Below, one piece after another: positions 55,483 through 63,623 of a DNA stretch of 64,000 bases (positions within the stretch are counted from its first letter, which is position 1; each line of letters starts with the position of its first letter). The DNA comes from Saccharibacillus brassicae (GTDB taxonomy: Bacteria > Bacillota > Bacilli > Paenibacillales > Paenibacillaceae): positions 1,535,501 to 1,599,500 of the forward strand of contig NZ_CP041217.1 of assembly GCF_006542275.1 (NCBI RefSeq). Reading direction: 5' to 3'. The notes beneath the pieces are model-generated. The model made no database searches, was not told the origin of the DNA, and worked only from the letters and a program-made list of their open reading frames with translations. Position numbers and translations under genes: made by a program.

Positions 55483-55556
55483 AAAAAAGGACCTAAAACG
55501 CACAAATCCGGAGATTCGTTCGTTTTAGGTCCTGCCTGCATAACCAGTCACATGCC
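55483..55556 (-). promoter_or_regulatory. LicT-responsive RAT overlapping a terminator (bgl leader)
   Basis: On the minus strand the RAT (55524-55556) contains GACTGGTTATGCAGGCAGGA and ends ACCTAAA, matching the BglG/LicT target pattern ACTG...GCAGGCA..ACCTAAA. It overlaps the left arm of a 13-bp terminator stem (AGGACCTAAAACG, 55488-55500, with CGTTTTAGGTCCT, 55521-55533), which ends in a T run. Binding of LicT would block the terminator and let bglP be transcribed. Confidence 0.9.
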
Positions 55557-55579
55557 TAGTGGTTTATTGAATTGCTGTC

Positions 55580-55610
55580 AGTGTATCGCATATCGGTGAA
55601 AGCGTCAACA
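55580..55610 (-). promoter_or_regulatory. bgl promoter with cre-like site
   Basis: Minus-strand TTGACG (55603-55608) and TACACT (55580-55585), spacer 17. TGAAAGCGTCAACA (55597-55610, plus strand) matches the CcpA cre consensus at 13 of 14 positions and covers the -35, fitting carbon catabolite repression. Confidence 0.7.
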
Positions 55611-55695
55611 TTACGGACGGTTTTTTTGTCGAAAAGTTTCGAATGTTCGAATTCAGGCGGAATTTAAACCGTCTCTCTCCCATTCAACCCTAGTC

Positions 55696-55953
55696 CTAGT
55701 CCAGATCCAGAGACGCCCAAGGATCTTCTTCGTTCATCTTCGCTTCGATCGCTTTCTCCAGCGCCTCTACGGTCTCCGCTTCGACGACATCGCTGTTCAC
55801 CATCGCATACGGGCCGAAATCGCATTGCCCGCAGTTGCCGAGACAGCCGTATTCGATGACATCGTATTCGGGATTGGCTTCAAGCTTGTCGAACAGCTCC
55901 TGCGTGCCGTGGTGCATATTGCTGGCACAGAACTCGATAATCGGTCTGATCAT
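55696..55953 (-). CDS. DUF1450 family protein (YuzB-like)
   Basis: 85-residue protein starting MIRPIIEFCASNMHHGTQ. The pattern of single Cys in the first strand and EYGCLGNCGQCDFGPYAMVN later gives four conserved cysteines in a thioredoxin-like [2Fe-2S] ferredoxin style. Function is unknown. The ATG at 55953 is chosen for spacing (seven bases from AGGTGA); another ATG sits three bases earlier. Its nearest divergent neighbour is an Nfu-type Fe-S scaffold. Confidence 0.88.
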   Translation of the reverse strand: MIRPIIEFCASNMHHGTQELFDKLEANPEYDVIEYGCLGNCGQCDFGPYAMVNSDVVEAETVEALEKAIEAKMNEEDPWASLDLD

Positions 55954-56158
55954 CATTTTCTCACCTATTCTCATTTATTCTCAGCCGCATGACGGCAAAC
56001 TTGGAATGCTTCTTTAATTTTCGATTCATTTATATTATAATACAAGAGAGACTTTTGCAAAGTTTGATTTATTGTTTCATTCTTTTGCAAAATGATTCTC
56101 CGAAGTGACTACGCGGTTACAACTGTACGCTTCAAACATTTGAGAGGAGCTGACCATA

Positions 56159-56404
56159 ATGAGTGAAAGTACACAACTCGACATGTATGATGAAGTTCTG
56201 GACGTGCTGGACAAACTGCGTCCTTTCCTGCAGCGCGATGGCGGAGACGTTGAATTGGTTGACGTTGAAGACGGCATCGTGAAGCTGAAGCTCGTCGGCG
56301 CTTGCGGCAGCTGCCCAAGTTCCACGATTACGCTGAAAGCCGGTATCGAACGCGCCCTGTTCGAAGAAGTCGAAGGCGTAAACGAAGTTATCCAGGTCTT
56401 CTAA
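56159..56404 (+). CDS. NifU C-terminal domain Fe-S scaffold (Nfu/YutI type)
   Basis: 81-residue scaffold binding a labile [4Fe-4S] cluster through the CxxC in [18 protein letters not shown]. It starts [20 protein letters not shown], followed by [18 protein letters not shown], the standard Nfu layout with no extra N-terminal domain. Start ATG at 56159 with GAGAGGAG upstream. Together with the A-type carrier at 47734 it supports Fe-S biogenesis for respiratory enzymes (inference). Confidence 0.95.
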   Translation: MSESTQLDMYDEVLDVLDKLRPFLQRDGGDVELVDVEDGIVKLKLVGACGSCPSSTITLKAGIERALFEEVEGVNEVIQVF

Positions 56405-56455
56405 GACGGACCCCGGTTCGTATACAAGATTTCGCTTAGGCGAACATGGAACGAG

Positions 56456-56485
56456 AGCGTCGAATCTTCGGATTCGGCGCTTTTT
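56456..56485 (+). terminator. Terminator after the Nfu gene
   Basis: AGCGTCGAATC (56456-56466) and GATTCGGCGCT (56471-56481) pair with one wobble around a TTCG tetraloop, then TTTTTG. Confidence 0.85.
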
Positions 56486-56516
56486 GTTTGTCTTTTTAAA
56501 AAAACAACGGATCTCA

Positions 56517-56556
56517 CCAAAAAAAGTCCCGTTCTCCATCAGGAGTCCGGGACTTT
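56517..56556 (-). terminator. Terminator of the met operon
   Basis: AAAGTCCCG (56523-56531) and CGGGACTTT (56548-56556) form a 9-bp stem; on the minus strand TTTTTTT follows. Confidence 0.85.
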
Positions 56557-56601
56557 TGGTGTGAATCGGCAGATCGGGAACGACGGTTCAGAGGTTCGCG
56601 C

Positions 56602-57456
56602 TTAGAAAGCGGGAATGATCTCGCCTTTGTATTCTTCTTGAATGAACGCTTTGGTATCTTCCGAGTTCAGAGCCGCGATCAATTTCTTGATGGCGTCGGA
56701 ATCTTTGTTGTCTTGACGGGTAACGAGCAGGTTCGCGTAAGGTACGTCGCTGTCTTCTTTGAACAGGGCGTCTTCGCCCGGGGACAGGTCGGCTTCAAGC
56801 GCGTAGTTGGCGTTGATCATGCCCAGGTCGACTTCGTCGAGCTGACGCGGAATCGCTGCGGCTTCGATCGGCAGGAACTTGAGGTTCTTGGTGTTCTCTG
56901 TCACGTCGCGCTCGGTCGACGTGATGTCCGCGCCGTCTTTGAGCTTGATCAATCCTTGTTTTTGCAGCAGCAGCAGCGCGCGTGCCGTATTGGTCGGATC
57001 GTTCGGGATGGCTACGGTCGCGCCGTCGGCCAACTCGTCGATCGATTTGATTTTTTTGGAATAGCCGGCGAACGGTTCGATGTGTACGGAAGCGACGCTG
57101 ACCAGGTCCGTGCCGTTTTTCTCGTTTTGCACGTCGAGGTACGATTGGGTCTGGAAGAAGTTCGCGTCAAGCGATTTCTCGGCCAGCTGCGTGTTCGGCA
57201 GGATGTAATCCGAGAATTGGACGATTTCCAGGTTCACGCCTTCTTTTTCCAGCGCAGGCTTGATGTGTTCCAGAATGACGGCGTGAGGGACCGGAGAAGC
57301 GCCGACTTTGAGCGTGACCGCTTCGGTCGAAGCCGCGTCGCCGGAACCGGCAGCGTCCGTGCCTGTCGAAGCCGTGGTACCGCCGCTGCTGTTGCCGCAT
57401 GCGGCCAGCAGAGCGACGAGCGCAAGCGTGAGTACTGCGAGAATCCATTTTTTCAT
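56602..57456 (-). CDS. metQ: Methionine ABC transporter substrate-binding lipoprotein
   Basis: 284-residue NlpA/MetQ lipoprotein. The signal ends ALLAACG (Cys20), followed by a Gly/Ser/Thr/Ala spacer. Core motifs are VGASPVPHAVILEHIKPALE, FSDYILPNTQL, DANFFQTQSYL and VAIPNDPTNTARALLLLQ, the typical MetQ signature. It is third gene of metN-metP-metQ, 34 bases after the permease. The S-box riboswitch at the head of the operon links it to SAM level and supports methionine as substrate. Confidence 0.95.
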   Translation of the reverse strand: MKKWILAVLTLALVALLAACGNSSGGTTASTGTDAAGSGDAASTEAVTLKVGASPVPHAVILEHIKPALEKEGVNLEIVQFSDYILPNTQLAEKSLDANFFQTQSYLDVQNEKNGTDLVSVASVHIEPFAGYSKKIKSIDELADGATVAIPNDPTNTARALLLLQKQGLIKLKDGADITSTERDVTENTKNLKFLPIEAAAIPRQLDEVDLGMINANYALEADLSPGEDALFKEDSDVPYANLLVTRQDNKDSDAIKKLIAALNSEDTKAFIQEEYKGEIIPAF

Positions 57457-57490
57457 TGTGTTTCTCCCCTTTTGTTCGCTATTTTATGTT

Positions 57491-58162
57491 TTATTTCCGG
57501 GTAAAATGAAGGACCAGACGATCGCCGATCATCTGAATGATCTGTACCATCAGCACGATCAGCACGAGCGATACGAGCATGACGGCTGTCTCGTAGCGGT
57601 AATAGCCGTAGTTGACCGCAAGCGTGCCGAGGCCGCCGCCTCCGACCAGCCCCGACATGGCGGTGTACGAGATCAGGGCGATGACCGTGACGGTGAAGCC
57701 CGCAATCAGGCCCGGCAGCGATTCGCGCAAGATGACTTTGTACACAACCTGCCACGTGGAAGCGCCCATCGACTGGGCCGCTTCGATCACGCCGCGGTCC
57801 ACTTCGCGCAGCGCGGTCTCGACGAGCCGTGCGAAGAACGGGGCGGCTCCGATGACGAGCGGCGGAATCATGCCCCGTACGCCGATCGAAGTGTTGACGA
57901 TTTCCTTCGTGATCGGAATCAACGCGATGATCAAGATGATGAACGGAACCGAGCGCAGGATGTTGACGATCACCGACAGGATGCTGTACAGCACCCGCAG
58001 CACGTACGACGACGACCGCGCCCACAGGAACAGCACGATGCCGAGCGGAAGGCCGAGAAGCAGCGTGAACAGGCTGGAGTAGCCGAGCATCTGGAGCGTT
58101 TCGACCGTGGCTTTGCCGAACTCTTCCCAGTTGACTTGCGAAAAATCGAGTTTGCCGTTCAT
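57491..58162 (-). CDS. metP: Methionine ABC transporter permease
   Basis: 223-residue permease with five helices, MetI family. The ATPase-coupling loop is EAAQSMGASTWQVVYKVILR, and LGLPLGIVLFLW and SYTAMSGLVGGGGLGTLA are conserved. It overlaps the end of metN by four bases (ATGA). Confidence 0.95.
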   Translation of the reverse strand: MNGKLDFSQVNWEEFGKATVETLQMLGYSSLFTLLLGLPLGIVLFLWARSSSYVLRVLYSILSVIVNILRSVPFIILIIALIPITKEIVNTSIGVRGMIPPLVIGAAPFFARLVETALREVDRGVIEAAQSMGASTWQVVYKVILRESLPGLIAGFTVTVIALISYTAMSGLVGGGGLGTLAVNYGYYRYETAVMLVSLVLIVLMVQIIQMIGDRLVLHFTRK

Positions 58163-59175
58163 TGCAGTTCCTCCACTTCAAGCCTTTGTTCGGTCAGGCG
58201 CCGCAGCGTGTTGTCGATCGACGCGGCGTCGCCTTCGAAACGGACGACCAGCTGCCCGTACGGCGTTTCCTTGATCCGCGAGATCGTGCCCTGCAGAATC
58301 GCGAAGTCGACGCCCGTCTCCTTCACCGTCTGCGACAGCGTCGATTGATACGTCAACTCGCCGATAAACGTCACTTTGACCGTCCGCGAAGACGGCACGT
58401 GCACGGCCCGGATCGCTTCTTCGAACATCTCTCCGCCTTCGGATTCGCGCTTGATGAACTCCTGCGTAATCGTCTCTCTCGGCTTGAGGAACACGTCGAT
58501 AACCGGCCCCTGCTCCACGATAATGCCGCCGTTGATAACGGCGACCTTGTCGCAGATACTCTGGATGACGTGCATCTCGTGCGTGATAAGCACGATGGTC
58601 AAGCCCAGCTTGCGGTTGATGTCGAGCAGCAGACGCAGGATGGAATCCGTCGTCTGGGGATCGAGCGCCGACGTCGCTTCGTCGCACAGCAGCACGCGCG
58701 GGTTGGGCGCCAGCGCCCGGGCGATGCCGACCCGCTGCTTCTGCCCGCCGGACAGCTGCGCCGGATATTTGCTCGCGTGTTCGGTCAGCCCGACCAGTTC
58801 GAGCATCTCGTTCACCCGGCGGTTGATCTCCGTACGCGATTTGCCTTCAAGCTTGAGCGGAAAAGCGACGTTCTCGTAGACGGTCGCCGAAGACAGCAGG
58901 TTGAAATGCTGGAAAATCATGCCGAGCTTGCGGCGTTCGCGCTGGAGCTGCCTCTTGCCGAGCCGGGTAATGTCCGTCTCGCCGATCCAGACCGAACCGC
59001 TCGTCGGCTGCTCCAGACGGTTGATACATCGGATCAGCGTGCTCTTGCCGGCTCCGGAATGGCCGATGATGCCGAAGATTTCCCCTTGGGCGATCTCCAG
59101 ATTGATGCCGTTCAACGCCGTCATCGTCTTGCCTCTCGTGGTATAGGTCTTAACCAAATTTTTGATGGTGATCAC
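58159..59175 (-). CDS. metN: Methionine ABC transporter ATP-binding protein
   Basis: 338-residue ATPase with a C-terminal NIL (ACT-like) regulatory domain. Walker A GHSGAGKSTLIR, Q-loop IFQHFNLLSSATV, signature QLSGGQKQRVGIARAL, Walker B VLLCDEATSALDP and the H-loop ITHEMHVI are intact. Residues ~265-338 (VKVTFIGELTYQSTLSQTVK and on) form the NIL domain, which binds methionine and trans-inhibits transport in family members. GTG start at 59175 after AGGAGG. First gene of the operon under the S-box. Confidence 0.95.
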   Translation of the reverse strand: MITIKNLVKTYTTRGKTMTALNGINLEIAQGEIFGIIGHSGAGKSTLIRCINRLEQPTSGSVWIGETDITRLGKRQLQRERRKLGMIFQHFNLLSSATVYENVAFPLKLEGKSRTEINRRVNEMLELVGLTEHASKYPAQLSGGQKQRVGIARALAPNPRVLLCDEATSALDPQTTDSILRLLLDINRKLGLTIVLITHEMHVIQSICDKVAVINGGIIVEQGPVIDVFLKPRETITQEFIKRESEGGEMFEEAIRAVHVPSSRTVKVTFIGELTYQSTLSQTVKETGVDFAILQGTISRIKETPYGQLVVRFEGDAASIDNTLRRLTEQRLEVEELQ

Positions 59176-59337
59176 TCGGCTGGTCCTCCTAGCTGTCTAA
59201 AATCGCTTGTGTGTCGATTTGCCCACTTTAGGTTACGCGCTGTCGCCTTAAAGCCGGCGGGTATTCGCGGCGCACACCCGTTCTCCATGCCGGCCGCGCT
59301 TGCGGATCTAACCCGTGTATACCGCGGCTTGATAAAT

Positions 59338-59534
59338 CAAAAAGCCCTTTTTGATAGACAAAAAGGGCTCGCATCGTATGCGGAAAGTCACCTTCTCATC
59401 TCCCAGAACCGTGGCTTGCGTTCTGTAGGAATTAGCACCATGACACCCTGCGCCGCACGTCTTCTTCGGACGTTCGCCTGCAGGATCGGTTGCCGGGCTT
59501 CATCGGGCCTGTCCCTCCGCCTCTCTCGATAAGA
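59338..59534 (-). ncRNA. SAM riboswitch (S-box) with terminator
   Basis: On the minus strand the aptamer runs 59534 to 59394. It opens TCTTATCGAGAGAGG and has CGGAGGGAC, the conserved GCCCGATGAAGCCCGGCAAC core, GGTGCTAATTCC and closing AGATGAGA. An intrinsic terminator follows: AGCCCTTTTTG (59343-59353) with CAAAAAGGGCT (59359-59369) and a T run. SAM binding is expected to stabilise termination and switch off metNPQ. Confidence 0.95.
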
Positions 59535-59607
59535 AAAATCTGAGATATCTAATTGGAAAGCTGGGGATTACGGAAATTCAAAAGAACCGAACCGAAATCC
59601 TTCACTC

Positions 59608-59636
59608 AGTATATTCAGTTTGGCACGTTTTGTAAA
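59608..59636 (-). promoter_or_regulatory. Promoter of the met operon
   Basis: Minus-strand TTTACA (59631-59636) and TATACT (59608-59613), spacer 17, about 75 bases upstream of the S-box. Confidence 0.65.
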
Positions 59637-59708
59637 GGTCTCGCATGAAAATTTTCATCGCTTTCGGTCCGCCGGTTTGTCTTGCCGCCGCGGACAGATC
59701 CGGCGTAC

Positions 59709-59736
59709 AAAAAAGAAGCCTCCGCAGAGACTTCTT
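59709..59736 (-). terminator. Terminator of the ctaA-like gene
   Basis: AAGAAGCCTC (59713-59722) and GAGACTTCTT (59727-59736) with one wobble, loop CGCA; minus-strand TTTTTT follows. Confidence 0.75.
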
Positions 59737-59826
59737 GGCCGTACGCGCCTTCGCGCAAATTAGCATGCCTCCTGCGCCGGCTGCCCCGCCGGGCGGTTCA
59801 TCCGCTGCGCGGGGACTGCCGGGCAC

Positions 59827-60741
59827 TCAGGCTTGCGCCGTTTTCTTGACGCGCACCGACGTTTCTTCCCTGGCCGGAATCCGGCTCAATTCCCAGGTCC
59901 GGATACTCATGAAGCACAGGAACGCGAACAGGAAGTCCGTAATAAGCGTGTGCAGCATCGGAGCGAACATGTAATATTCGCTGCCGAGCGCAACGAGGTT
60001 GAGAATGCCACTGAGCGGCAGCGCGATCATCAGCACGATGACGATGATGCCCAGCTTGCGGATGTCCGGAATATGCGAGTAATTGCGAACCGCCATATGC
60101 CCGACGATCAGTACGAAAATGAGCAGCAGCGCGGACGCGATATGCAGCACGATCGACATTTTCGCCAGTTGGGTATGGCTGACCAGCGCACCCGTATAGA
60201 CGACCGCATACGTGAACGCTGCCGAGAACACGGTCAAATTGCGCGTGCGCTTGCTGACCCGCTGCGCGGCGGGCGGCTCCTGGTAGCGCTCCAGGCTGCC
60301 TGCCCGGCGCACCGACAGCGCAAGCACGAGCGCGCTCGCGAACGCGATCAGCGCGAATCCGAAATGCAGCGCCATGATCGGCGGCGACTGCGAGAAGACG
60401 ACAGCCAGCGCGCCCATGACCGCCTGCACGATGACGAAAAACGCCATGATCGCGGCATAGATTTGAAAATCGCGCCGTTTGCGCGCCCAGATCAGAAACG
60501 CCACGAGCGTGGCGAGCGCCAGCAGACCCGCGATGCCGGCCGTCAACCGGTGCGTGTACTCGATCAGCGAACCGATCGTGGTGCCCGGCACGAACTTGCC
60601 GTGGCAGAGCGGGAATTGGCGTCCGCATTCCAGGCCGGACCCCGTTCTCGTCACGACCACGCCGTTGAACGAGACGAGCAGCATGATCATGCACGATGCG
60701 TAGCTCAGCCATTTCAACACTTTATATTGCAAAAGTCTCAC
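59827..60741 (-). CDS. ctaA: Heme A synthase-like protein (CtaA/COX15 family), lacking the second Cys pair
   Basis: 304-residue, eight-helix membrane protein. The first half has GSGLECGRQFPLCHGKF (Cys39, Cys46) and the heme-ligand type histidines His64 (EYTHR) and His126 (ALHFG). The second half keeps His200 (VLHIAS) and His264 (PMLHTLI), but the extracytoplasmic loop that normally holds a second Cys pair is missing: VVYTGALVSHTQ runs straight into the next helix. Heme A synthase makes the cofactor of aa3 oxidases. The GTG start at 60741 has no clear ribosome site. No ctaB or oxidase genes are in the window. Confidence 0.85.
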   Translation of the reverse strand: MRLLQYKVLKWLSYASCMIMLLVSFNGVVVTRTGSGLECGRQFPLCHGKFVPGTTIGSLIEYTHRLTAGIAGLLALATLVAFLIWARKRRDFQIYAAIMAFFVIVQAVMGALAVVFSQSPPIMALHFGFALIAFASALVLALSVRRAGSLERYQEPPAAQRVSKRTRNLTVFSAAFTYAVVYTGALVSHTQLAKMSIVLHIASALLLIFVLIVGHMAVRNYSHIPDIRKLGIIVIVLMIALPLSGILNLVALGSEYYMFAPMLHTLITDFLFAFLCFMSIRTWELSRIPAREETSVRVKKTAQA

Positions 60742-60814
60742 CGCCGATTCGAAAAGTAGTGGAGGGCATTCCCGTGCCGCGAACCCCGCAGCCGCCGAAA
60801 TGCCTTTTCCTTTT

Positions 60815-60820
60815 ATTATA
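60815..60820 (-). promoter_or_regulatory. -10 element upstream of the ctaA-like gene
   Basis: A perfect minus-strand TATAAT about 75 bases before the start; the -35 is unclear. The adjacent CCGG-AAATGTAT-CCGG is a short dyad. Confidence 0.35.
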
Positions 60821-60951
60821 CCGGAAATGTATCCGGGTTAAGAATTGTCTTTGTGACAAAAAATGTTCAAATCGACGGCAAGTTTCCGGCTTATTGCCGG
60901 ATTCCGTATGACCTTTATCATTGATGCCGGGGATCGAAGCCCGCACGCAGC

Positions 60952-60989
60952 AAAACGCCCGCCAGGGCGGCAGGCCGAAGCGGGCGTTT
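60952..60989 (-). terminator. Terminator after the thioredoxin-like gene
   Basis: AAACGCCCGC (60953-60962) and GCGGGCGTTT (60980-60989), 10-bp stem, then TTTTG on the minus strand. Confidence 0.75.
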
Positions 60990-60995
60990 GCGGGA

Positions 60996-61346
60996 TCAGT
61001 TCTGGCCGGCCAGTTGGCCGTGCACGGCGGCGGCGCGGTCGAGGAAACTCTCGATCTCGGCGCGCGATTTGCGGGCTTTGTTCACGAAGCGAATCAATTC
61101 CTTGCCGTTCGAAAAAGCGACGAAGCTCGGAATGCCGAGAATGTTCAGCTCGCGGCTGACCGCCTCGACTTCTTCGACGTCGACCTGGATCAGCTTGAGC
61201 TGGTCTTTGCGCTGTTCTTCGACTTCGGGCATGAACGGATCGATAAAGTGGCAGTCTCCGCACCAATCGGCGCGGAATACGGCTACGGTCAGTCCCGGAC
61301 TTGCGATCTGCCGATCGAAATCGGCTTGGGTACGAATTTGTTCCAT
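60996..61346 (-). CDS. Thioredoxin-like protein with CGDC active site (YdbP type)
   Basis: 116 residues with a thioredoxin fold: FRADWCGDCHFIDPFMPEVE (active site WCGDC instead of WCGPC) and the cis-Pro segment LGIPSFVAFSNGKEL. The redox pair is present but the changed dipeptide predicts a different potential from TrxA. Family members such as YdbP are poorly characterised. No signal peptide, so cytoplasmic. AAAGGAGAG precedes the ATG at 61346. Confidence 0.9.
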   Translation of the reverse strand: MEQIRTQADFDRQIASPGLTVAVFRADWCGDCHFIDPFMPEVEEQRKDQLKLIQVDVEEVEAVSRELNILGIPSFVAFSNGKELIRFVNKARKSRAEIESFLDRAAAVHGQLAGQN

Positions 61347-61424
61347 GCGAAATCTCTCCTTTGATGTTTCGTTATTCGGGCATCAATGCCGGTCTGTTTA
61401 TTTTACCCCAATTTCGCCCGGGAA

Positions 61425-63047
61425 TCATCCGCGCTGAAGGCGCATCAGCGGACGCAGCGCTTTTTGCAGCGGACGCGGGTACGAGCCCAGTTCGTCGCGG
61501 CGGATGACCCGCAGCACGACAAGCAGCACCAGGTAGATCGACGGCACAATCAAGCCGACCGCGCAGCAGGCGATGAAGAACGCCAGGCGGGCGTGCATGA
61601 ACGCGCTCATCCAGCTGCCCAGCTCGCTGAGCCCGAAGCTTGCCGCGGCGACGACCATGCAGGTCGCGATGAAGGCCGGCCAGCGGCTGCCCAGCACCGA
61701 GAACGACACGATGCCGCGCAGCGTGTGCAGGTTAAGCAGCGTGATGACGAGGAAGCAGACGCCGGTCATGCCGATGATGCCGTAGATGCCGTAACTGCCG
61801 AGCAGCGGCGCAAGCGCCAGGCTGCCGGCGATTTTGACGACGAGGCCGATCGCGACGTGCACCATCGAGCGGCGGGCCAGGTTCATGCCGAGCAGCATCG
61901 AGTTGCTGACCATCATCGTAATCTGGAAAATGGTGCCGAGCGTCAGGATGGCGATGATGCCGGCGCCGTCCAGCGTACTGAACAGCAGGCCGTTGACCGA
62001 ATAGGCGGCGCAGCCGAGCGCCAGTACGAGCGGCATGCCCGTCAGCGTCGCGATGCGCATCGCAAGCGTCACCTGCTGCTGCAAATGCTGCGTGTCTTTG
62101 CGGGCGAACGCGGCCGAGATGATCGGAATCAGCGACGTGCTGAGCGCGATCGCGAGAATCGGCGGGATGCCGGCGACGCTTTGGGCGCGGCTGCCGAGGA
62201 TGCCGAGCTGCATCGTCGCCATCGCGTCGCCGATCTGTCCGATGAGCAGCGGCTTGACGATCGTCGTGTCGATGAAGTTGATCGCCGGAACGGCGAGCGC
62301 CGTCAGCACGATCGGAATCGACAGTTTGAAGATGTCGCCGTAAATGCGGCTGAGCGGAATAGTCTGATCGTGACGGTTGATCAGCGTCCGGCCTTTTTTG
62401 CGTTCGTTCTTCGACAGTTTCAGCGAAGCGAACAGCATGATCGCGAACGCGCCCAGGCTGCCGAGCACGCCGCCGAAGGTGGCGCCGGCCGCGATCGTCT
62501 CGCCGGGCTTGTCCATTTGCAGCAAAATGTAGGCCAACAGAATCGCGGTGAAGACGCGGGCGACCTGCTCGATGATCTGCGAGACGCCTCCGATCGCCAT
62601 CATGTTGCGGCCCTGGAAATAGCCGCGCATCATGGCGATCGTCGGGAACAGGATCAGCGCCGGCGCAAGCGCCCGGATAGCCGGGGTCGCTTGCGGCAGC
62701 TCGATCAGCGCCGTGTACCACGGCGCGAAGATGTACAGCAGCAGCGTGATCACGACGCCCATCATGCCGGAGAACAGCAGCGCCGCATAATAGATGCGTC
62801 CCGCTTCCTGCGGCCGGTCGAGCGCGTAGCGCTCCGAGATCATCTTGCTGAGCGTGCTCGGAATGCCCGCCGTCGCGACCGTAAGCAGCATGAGGTACAC
62901 GTTGTTGGCGGCGCTGAACGACGCGTTGCCGACGGGTCCGAGCATATGTTCCAGCGGAATCCGCTGCCCGAGCCCCAGCACCCGGGCGACGAGCGCGGCC
63001 GCCGCCAGAATGAGCGTCCCTCTGATAAATGATTCCTTTTTCGACAA
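61425..63047 (-). CDS. MATE/MOP-superfamily polysaccharide flippase (SpoVB/YtgP-like)
   Basis: 540-residue protein with about 14 membrane helices. It starts SKKESFIRGTLILAAAALVA; RVLGLGQRIPLEHMLG is the conserved region of SpoVB/YtgP proteins. ALILFPTIAMMRGYFQGRN is the second family block. Members flip lipid-linked cell-wall precursors (lipid II) or spore-cortex precursors. The vegetative YtgP/MurJ role is more likely than the sporulation paralogue, but sequence alone cannot decide. TTG start at 63047 with AAGGG upstream. Confidence 0.88.
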   Translation of the reverse strand: MSKKESFIRGTLILAAAALVARVLGLGQRIPLEHMLGPVGNASFSAANNVYLMLLTVATAGIPSTLSKMISERYALDRPQEAGRIYYAALLFSGMMGVVITLLLYIFAPWYTALIELPQATPAIRALAPALILFPTIAMMRGYFQGRNMMAIGGVSQIIEQVARVFTAILLAYILLQMDKPGETIAAGATFGGVLGSLGAFAIMLFASLKLSKNERKKGRTLINRHDQTIPLSRIYGDIFKLSIPIVLTALAVPAINFIDTTIVKPLLIGQIGDAMATMQLGILGSRAQSVAGIPPILAIALSTSLIPIISAAFARKDTQHLQQQVTLAMRIATLTGMPLVLALGCAAYSVNGLLFSTLDGAGIIAILTLGTIFQITMMVSNSMLLGMNLARRSMVHVAIGLVVKIAGSLALAPLLGSYGIYGIIGMTGVCFLVITLLNLHTLRGIVSFSVLGSRWPAFIATCMVVAAASFGLSELGSWMSAFMHARLAFFIACCAVGLIVPSIYLVLLVVLRVIRRDELGSYPRPLQKALRPLMRLQRG

Positions 63048-63094
63048 AACCTATTCCCTTCTTTCTCCCGCAAAAAAAGCCGCAAGCGGCTTCC

Positions 63095-63583
63095 TTACAC
63101 GATCCATATGATGAAGACGACAATCATGACGACCTGCAAAATGCCTTTGACGAGCGTGCTGCTGAGCAGCCCGATCAGGGCGCCCCAACCTGCGCGCAGC
63201 GCCTGCTTGAAGTTCGATCCGTGAATCAGCTCGCCGATCACCGCCCCGATAAACGGGCCGAGAATGAGGCCGAACGCCGGAATGACGAACGGGCCGAGAA
63301 TCAAGCCGACCGTGCTGAGCTGGATCGACAGCTTGGAACCGCCGAACTTCTTGGTCCCCCAGGCTCCGACGACGTAATCGGCCACGATCAGCGCCACGAA
63401 GATCACCGTCTGGATGATCCAGAACCAGACCGTCAGCTCGCCGAACGAGAAAAACCAGCCGTAGACGAAGAAAGCGAAATAGATCGCGACCGCTCCCGGT
63501 AAAATCGGGAAAATCAAGCTCGCCATGCCGACGATAAACAGCGCGACCACAAGTACCCAACCCAGTATATCCAATGCGACCAT
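63095..63583 (-). CDS. DUF456 membrane protein
   Basis: 162 residues with four or five hydrophobic helices. The opening LGWVLVVALFIVGMASLIFP, then ILPGAV, is typical of DUF456. A Gly-rich core follows (GLILGPFVIPAFGLILGPFI), with GAVIGELIHG in the third helix pair, suggesting tightly packed or glycine-zipper helices. Function is unknown. AGGAGG precedes the ATG at 63583. It sits between the flippase and the HAD phosphatase on the same strand; the 47-base gap to the flippase suggests one unit. Confidence 0.9.
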   Translation of the reverse strand: MVALDILGWVLVVALFIVGMASLIFPILPGAVAIYFAFFVYGWFFSFGELTVWFWIIQTVIFVALIVADYVVGAWGTKKFGGSKLSIQLSTVGLILGPFVIPAFGLILGPFIGAVIGELIHGSNFKQALRAGWGALIGLLSSTLVKGILQVVMIVVFIIWIV

Positions 63584-63623
63584 GCCAGGTCCTCCTATGC
63601 TTTTCGGTTAGTGTCGCCTGTCC

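Larger units (their letters stand above)
59176..59826. other. Leader and intergenic region upstream of metN
   Basis: About 650 bases: 59176-59337 (untranslated leader between the S-box terminator and metN, no structure recognised), the S-box (59338-59534), its promoter (59608-59636) and the terminator of the ctaA-like gene (59709-59736). Confidence 0.6.

Noticed and set aside
61386-63032. 548-codon plus-strand frame opposite the flippase gene
   Set aside because: Antisense shadow with charged low-complexity sequence and no ribosome site; the minus strand encodes a recognisable 14-helix flippase.
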